Positions 54,091 to 57,130 of a stretch of 57,130 nt of DNA are shown one piece after another. The notes beneath the pieces are model-generated. The model was not told the DNA's origin and ran no database searches. It was given only the letters and a program-made list of their open reading frames with translations. Made by a program: the position numbers and the translations under genes. The stretch comes from Terriglobia bacterium (lineage in GTDB: Bacteria > Pseudomonadota > Alphaproteobacteria > Acetobacterales > Acetobacteraceae), in assembly GCA_023511585.1 (NCBI GenBank), contig JAIMBF010000010.1, forward strand, positions 1 through 57,130, read 5' to 3'. Every line of letters starts with the position of its first letter. Position 1 is the first letter of the stretch.

Positions 54091-55293
54091 TTACCAGACG
54101 CCCCAGGCGGCGAGGCCGAAGCCGTCGAGCCGATCTTGCGCATCGTCGCTGACCGGTTTGAGCCAGCGTTCCGCGAGAACCGACGCCTCGCCTTGAACGA
54201 CTTCGAAGAAGTAGACGCCGCCCGCGGGAACCATGCGTTTGACCGGCTTCGGACCTAGCGGTTGGTCGGGCAGCTTGGCGAGCGACCAACCCGAAACCGC
54301 CTTCCAACGCGCGATGCTGACGCCCTTGAGACGGAGCGTTAGCTTCTCGGCGCCCGGCGGTGCGCCCTCGCCACTTGCGTTGAGCCAGCCCGGCTTCCAG
54401 CCGTCTTTAAAAATTGCCGGCGTGGCCAAGGCCATGCGCACATGGCGCGTTTCCGGCTTTGCCAGCGCGTTTCGGATGTTCTCCGGGCAGTGCCAGAGAT
54501 CGGCCTCTTGCCGCGCTCGCCAATGCACCAGCCGGCGCTCCCCGCCGAGGGGATGCAGCGCATCAAGCTTTTCCATGACCTCGCCGCACCAGCCATCGGC
54601 GCGGATGCGGGCGCAGAGCGTGATGGGGACGAATTTCCGCTCCGGCCCTGCGCCAGCTCCCCCGGGCGTACCTTTGGCTTTCGGATCGGTCCGGTAACGC
54701 GGGAGGTGCGAGAGCGCGAGCGCCGCCGTTGTGAAAAGCTGGCTCTCTTCGGCGGCGCCGGCAGCGGGGTCGATTTTGACGTGCGTCCGCTCTTCCCTTT
54801 CCGCCGCGCCAAGGAAGTGCTCATCGAAGGTGATATCTTCCTTGGCCAACCACGCGGCATAACGATCCAACGGCCACCAGACGGGCGCTTCCGCGGGTTT
54901 GAAGTCCTCAGATGCCTGTGCCTGCGTCAGGCCGACGGGCAGGAGGCCTGGCGAGGGCCAATCGCATCCGCTGCCTTCATCCTGGGGTTGCGGCCTCGCG
55001 CGTAGCGGACCGTGCTCTGGATGGACGACACAGTCTTCCGGCGCCGGCAGATAAAGCTGTCTGGCGGCACAGGGCAACGGCCCCGCGACTTCCACGCGCA
55101 GCAAGTCTTTGACGTTGTCCGCCGAAAAATCCCGCTTCGCGGCCTTTCCCAAGGTTGTGCGCAACGAGCCGGCCAACACGGATGGCAGCAGCCAGTCCAG
55201 GCTTCGCATCCGGTTGCCCCCGGCCGCGCCGAACGGCCTGCCGTCGCGGGCGATGATCGGATCGCGGCAGATAATCTCCAAGATCGTTGTCAT
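54091..55293 (-). CDS. cmr3: Type III-B CRISPR protein Cmr3
   Basis: Cmr3 (Cas5-like) caps the 5' handle of the crRNA and contacts Cmr2. The 400-residue protein begins with the characteristic CRDPIIARDGRPFG segment, then DWLLPSVLAGSLRTTLGK; GVSIARWKAVSGW and the glycine-rich C-terminal GFGLAAWGVW are consistent with the family. ATG 55293 overlaps the cmr2 stop by ATGA. Confidence 0.9.
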   Translation of the reverse strand: MTTILEIICRDPIIARDGRPFGAAGGNRMRSLDWLLPSVLAGSLRTTLGKAAKRDFSADNVKDLLRVEVAGPLPCAARQLYLPAPEDCVVHPEHGPLRARPQPQDEGSGCDWPSPGLLPVGLTQAQASEDFKPAEAPVWWPLDRYAAWLAKEDITFDEHFLGAAEREERTHVKIDPAAGAAEESQLFTTAALALSHLPRYRTDPKAKGTPGGAGAGPERKFVPITLCARIRADGWCGEVMEKLDALHPLGGERRLVHWRARQEADLWHCPENIRNALAKPETRHVRMALATPAIFKDGWKPGWLNASGEGAPPGAEKLTLRLKGVSIARWKAVSGWSLAKLPDQPLGPKPVKRMVPAGGVYFFEVVQGEASVLAERWLKPVSDDAQDRLDGFGLAAWGVW

Positions 55294-57107
55294 AGCGAAC
55301 CCGCCCCCGCGGCCGGGCTTACTGCGGCCGATTTTGGAGCGGCGCCGATTGCTTTGGCCACCAGCAATTGATCGGCGAGGCCGCGCAGGGACTGGGCATC
55401 TTGAACATGCGCTTGGATCAGCTTCTTGATATCTTTCATTTTGCTTGCTCCGCGCGGCTGCTTTCGCTCCAGAACCGCGAGGACATCGCGCCGGATGGCA
55501 TTTGTGACGGTTTCGGCAGGCCAACGCTCGTAGACCCGTGCCAGCGCGTGGAGATCGTAGGGAAGCGTGCCGGGAACGGACTGATCGGCTAGCCAATCCG
55601 CCAATTGCCGCAGGTGGTGCGCGGGGTTTGTCGGCGCGCCGTCGGCTGGCCAGTTCATGCGGACGGCAACCGGTTCCCCTCCGCGTTTCACGACGTGCAC
55701 GGCCAAACCGTTGCGATCGGCCTGGTGGGGGAGATCGCCGGGGCGCGGTTGCTTGGCGTGCTTTTCCGCCGCGCGCCCGTAACGGAGCAGATCCTCCAGC
55801 GGCTCCATGAAGTGGGCGATGGCCAGGCCGACGGAGAGCGTGAGTTCGGGGTTCGGCCGCTGCGACCAGTCTGCGAGTGCTGTGCCGAAGGCCTCGTGAA
55901 GCGCATGTGCACACTCCAGGCAGCGGTCCAAGGGTACGAAGGCCAGCACGTCGTCACCGCCGGAATAAACCAAGACACCTTGATGTTTCCCCACGATCCT
56001 AGCGGCTTTGCCGGCAAATCCCGCCAATGCCTGCGAAAATTGCCGATGCTGATCGGGCGATGCGAGCTGGGCGAGCGCGGCGCCCATGCGGTCTCCGTCG
56101 GCGACCAGCACGGCAAGGTAGGGGTTCGGCTCTGAGGGCAAGCCTTTGCCTTTGGCTGCTTGGGAGACCTTATCCAGCGCTCGTACGAGCTGCATAAATG
56201 TGGAATCGTCAGTGATCCCCGTCTCCTTCAGAAGATCGGGATGCCGGGAGCGATAAAGCACGCTGCCTTCATAGGGAAAGGCCGTGTATTGGAGGTGGCC
56301 GCGTGCCCCGGCAGTATTCAATTTGTGCACCACATCGGGCCCGAGCGCATCGCATGCCGCGGCCAGCGGCCGGAGGTTGATACCCTTCGATTGCAAAAGC
56401 CGGATCCAGGGATCGGCCGCAATGCGCGCCACCGAGGGATAACTTGGATTTCCATCCTTGGGCTGCCAGGCGCGCTTGACCAAGCCGATAACGTCGAGCT
56501 GCTCCCCCGCCCGAAGACGCAGTCGGCCGCGCAACTGCTGAGAGGCCGCAGACGGCAGGCCGAGGACGCTTTCCCGCAACCCGTCTAGCGAGGATTTCGG
56601 CACGCCGGCACGGCCCTTGGCCGGTGGAAAATCGCGGCAGCGTTTGCGCGCCGCGAGCAAGCGCATCAGCGCGGCGCGATCTTTTTGGTAGGTCTGCAGC
56701 GCGTAGGGGCGCCATGCGGCATAGAATTCGATCACGTCATCGACTTGATCGTTCCAGATCTCGGCTCGGATGACCCCTTGGTATTGACGGCAGACCTGGT
56801 CGGCGAACGCGCGCCAGCATTGTCCGGCGGCGTTCTTCGCCTTGCCGGCAACGGCCGCAGGATCGGTGTCGTTGAGTTCGGCCAGGATCACGTTGGCGAC
56901 GTTGAGCAGCGAGTCGGGCGCGAGGTCCGCGTTGCCGGCGGGTGCGGGGAAGATGAGCTTGCCGCCTTGGTCTTGCACGGATTTGGCTGCGGCCTTGCTG
57001 ATCTCCGAGAGCAGGTAGGAGCCGAACCAGAGGTCTCGCGTGCGTCGCGCGGCGGCGATGAACTCCTGCACCGGGCCGATGCTGAGCGCGAGGAGATAGC
57101 CGGTCAT
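55290..57107 (-). CDS. cmr2: Type III-B CRISPR large subunit Cmr2 (Cas10), HD domain absent, GGDD cyclase intact
   Basis: Cmr2 is the Cas10 subunit that makes cyclic oligoadenylates on target RNA binding. The 605-residue protein begins directly with the Palm-associated motif LSIGPVQEFIAAARRTRDLW (residues 8-27). The N-terminal HD DNase domain of about 200 residues found in many Cas10 proteins is missing. The first Palm strand is LVADGDRMGAAL (334-345) and the cyclase motif is YSGGDDVLAF with GGDD at 383-386, intact. ATG 57107 overlaps the stop of the gene upstream, probably cmr1. DNA cleavage is therefore unlikely; signalling is expected. Confidence 0.93.
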   Translation of the reverse strand: MTGYLLALSIGPVQEFIAAARRTRDLWFGSYLLSEISKAAAKSVQDQGGKLIFPAPAGNADLAPDSLLNVANVILAELNDTDPAAVAGKAKNAAGQCWRAFADQVCRQYQGVIRAEIWNDQVDDVIEFYAAWRPYALQTYQKDRAALMRLLAARKRCRDFPPAKGRAGVPKSSLDGLRESVLGLPSAASQQLRGRLRLRAGEQLDVIGLVKRAWQPKDGNPSYPSVARIAADPWIRLLQSKGINLRPLAAACDALGPDVVHKLNTAGARGHLQYTAFPYEGSVLYRSRHPDLLKETGITDDSTFMQLVRALDKVSQAAKGKGLPSEPNPYLAVLVADGDRMGAALAQLASPDQHRQFSQALAGFAGKAARIVGKHQGVLVYSGGDDVLAFVPLDRCLECAHALHEAFGTALADWSQRPNPELTLSVGLAIAHFMEPLEDLLRYGRAAEKHAKQPRPGDLPHQADRNGLAVHVVKRGGEPVAVRMNWPADGAPTNPAHHLRQLADWLADQSVPGTLPYDLHALARVYERWPAETVTNAIRRDVLAVLERKQPRGASKMKDIKKLIQAHVQDAQSLRGLADQLLVAKAIGAAPKSAAVSPAAGAGSL

Positions 57108-57130
57108 CGCTTGATCTCGCAGAAGCCGTT
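57104..57130 (-). CDS. Last codons of an upstream gene, probably cmr1 (start outside window)
   Basis: Read on the minus strand from the window edge, the frame NGFCEIKR ends at TGA (57106-57104), which overlaps the cmr2 start in an ATGA junction like the other joints of this operon. Cmr1 is the missing member of the set and usually precedes cmr2. Only eight residues are visible, so the identity rests on position. Confidence 0.4.
   Translation of the reverse strand, partial: NGFCEIKR

Noticed and set aside
50589-57130. CRISPR array within the cmr region
   Set aside because: No regularly spaced direct repeats of 25-40 bases were seen on reading; all DNA there is coding with tiny gaps.

Overview
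The window is a GC-rich, gene-dense stretch of an alphaproteobacterial chromosome. The assignment rests on gene content and order: an aerobic-type CobT cobaltochelatase, a short bacterial COQ7, the moaC-moeA-lexA block behind trpGDC, cvpA-purF, ileS-lspA followed by a DUF3035 (BamF-like) lipoprotein, a LexA/ComEC pair with a ComEC lacking the lactamase domain, and a candidate alphaproteobacterial anti-Shine-Dalgarno sRNA. The order within the class (Rhodospirillales-like is my guess) cannot be settled by reading.

Layout. 1-10024: the end of cobT, a ROK sugar kinase, COQ7/DsbB, a GST, a flavin oxidoreductase, and the rpsO-pnp-truB translation/RNA-decay group with an enoyl-CoA hydratase/isomerase-family acyl-CoA hydrolase. 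10137-16865: an unusual PLP enzyme beside two small molybdenum/molybdopterin-type proteins, an amidase, anmK, tyrS and an exported carboxymuconolactone-decarboxylase-like protein. 16870-18821: a Tat-exported amidohydrolase, then an AT-rich foreign ORF bracketed by a 101-bp direct repeat. The second repeat copy is part of a decayed duplicate of the 5' end of the amidohydrolase gene. 18822-23943: trpG-trpD-trpC-moaC-moeA-lexA, all one direction. 23900-38932: core genes (comEC, two SDRs, DUF445, gmhB, radA, cvpA, purF, ribF, ileS, lspA, bamF-like), with a probable small RNA on the minus strand between an SDR gene and ribF.

From 38933 on the content becomes accessory. A three-gene unit (39016-43944) pairs an intracellular penicillin-acylase-like Ntn hydrolase with a GH3-type acyl-adenylate/amido-synthetase and a secreted parallel beta-helix protein. 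One family is known to make acyl amides and the other to hydrolyse them, so this is the best candidate here for an undescribed pathway. A capA fragment and an alpha/beta hydrolase follow. Next is an overlapping operon of acetyl-CoA-synthetase-like ligase, E1 alpha, E1 beta, E2 and an acyl carrier protein (45201-50461), closed by a terminator hairpin.

The right end (50589-57130, minus strand) is a type III-B CRISPR-Cas (Cmr) operon: the tail of a probable cmr1, then cmr2, cmr3, cmr4, cmr5, cmr6 and a CARF protein whose C-terminus looks like a RelE-type toxin. Cmr2 keeps the GGDD cyclase motif but lacks the N-terminal HD nuclease domain. The expected logic is target-RNA sensing by Cmr, cyclic oligoadenylate synthesis by Cmr2, and activation of the CARF-RelE-like effector. 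No CRISPR array, cas1/cas2 or tRNA gene is visible in the window.
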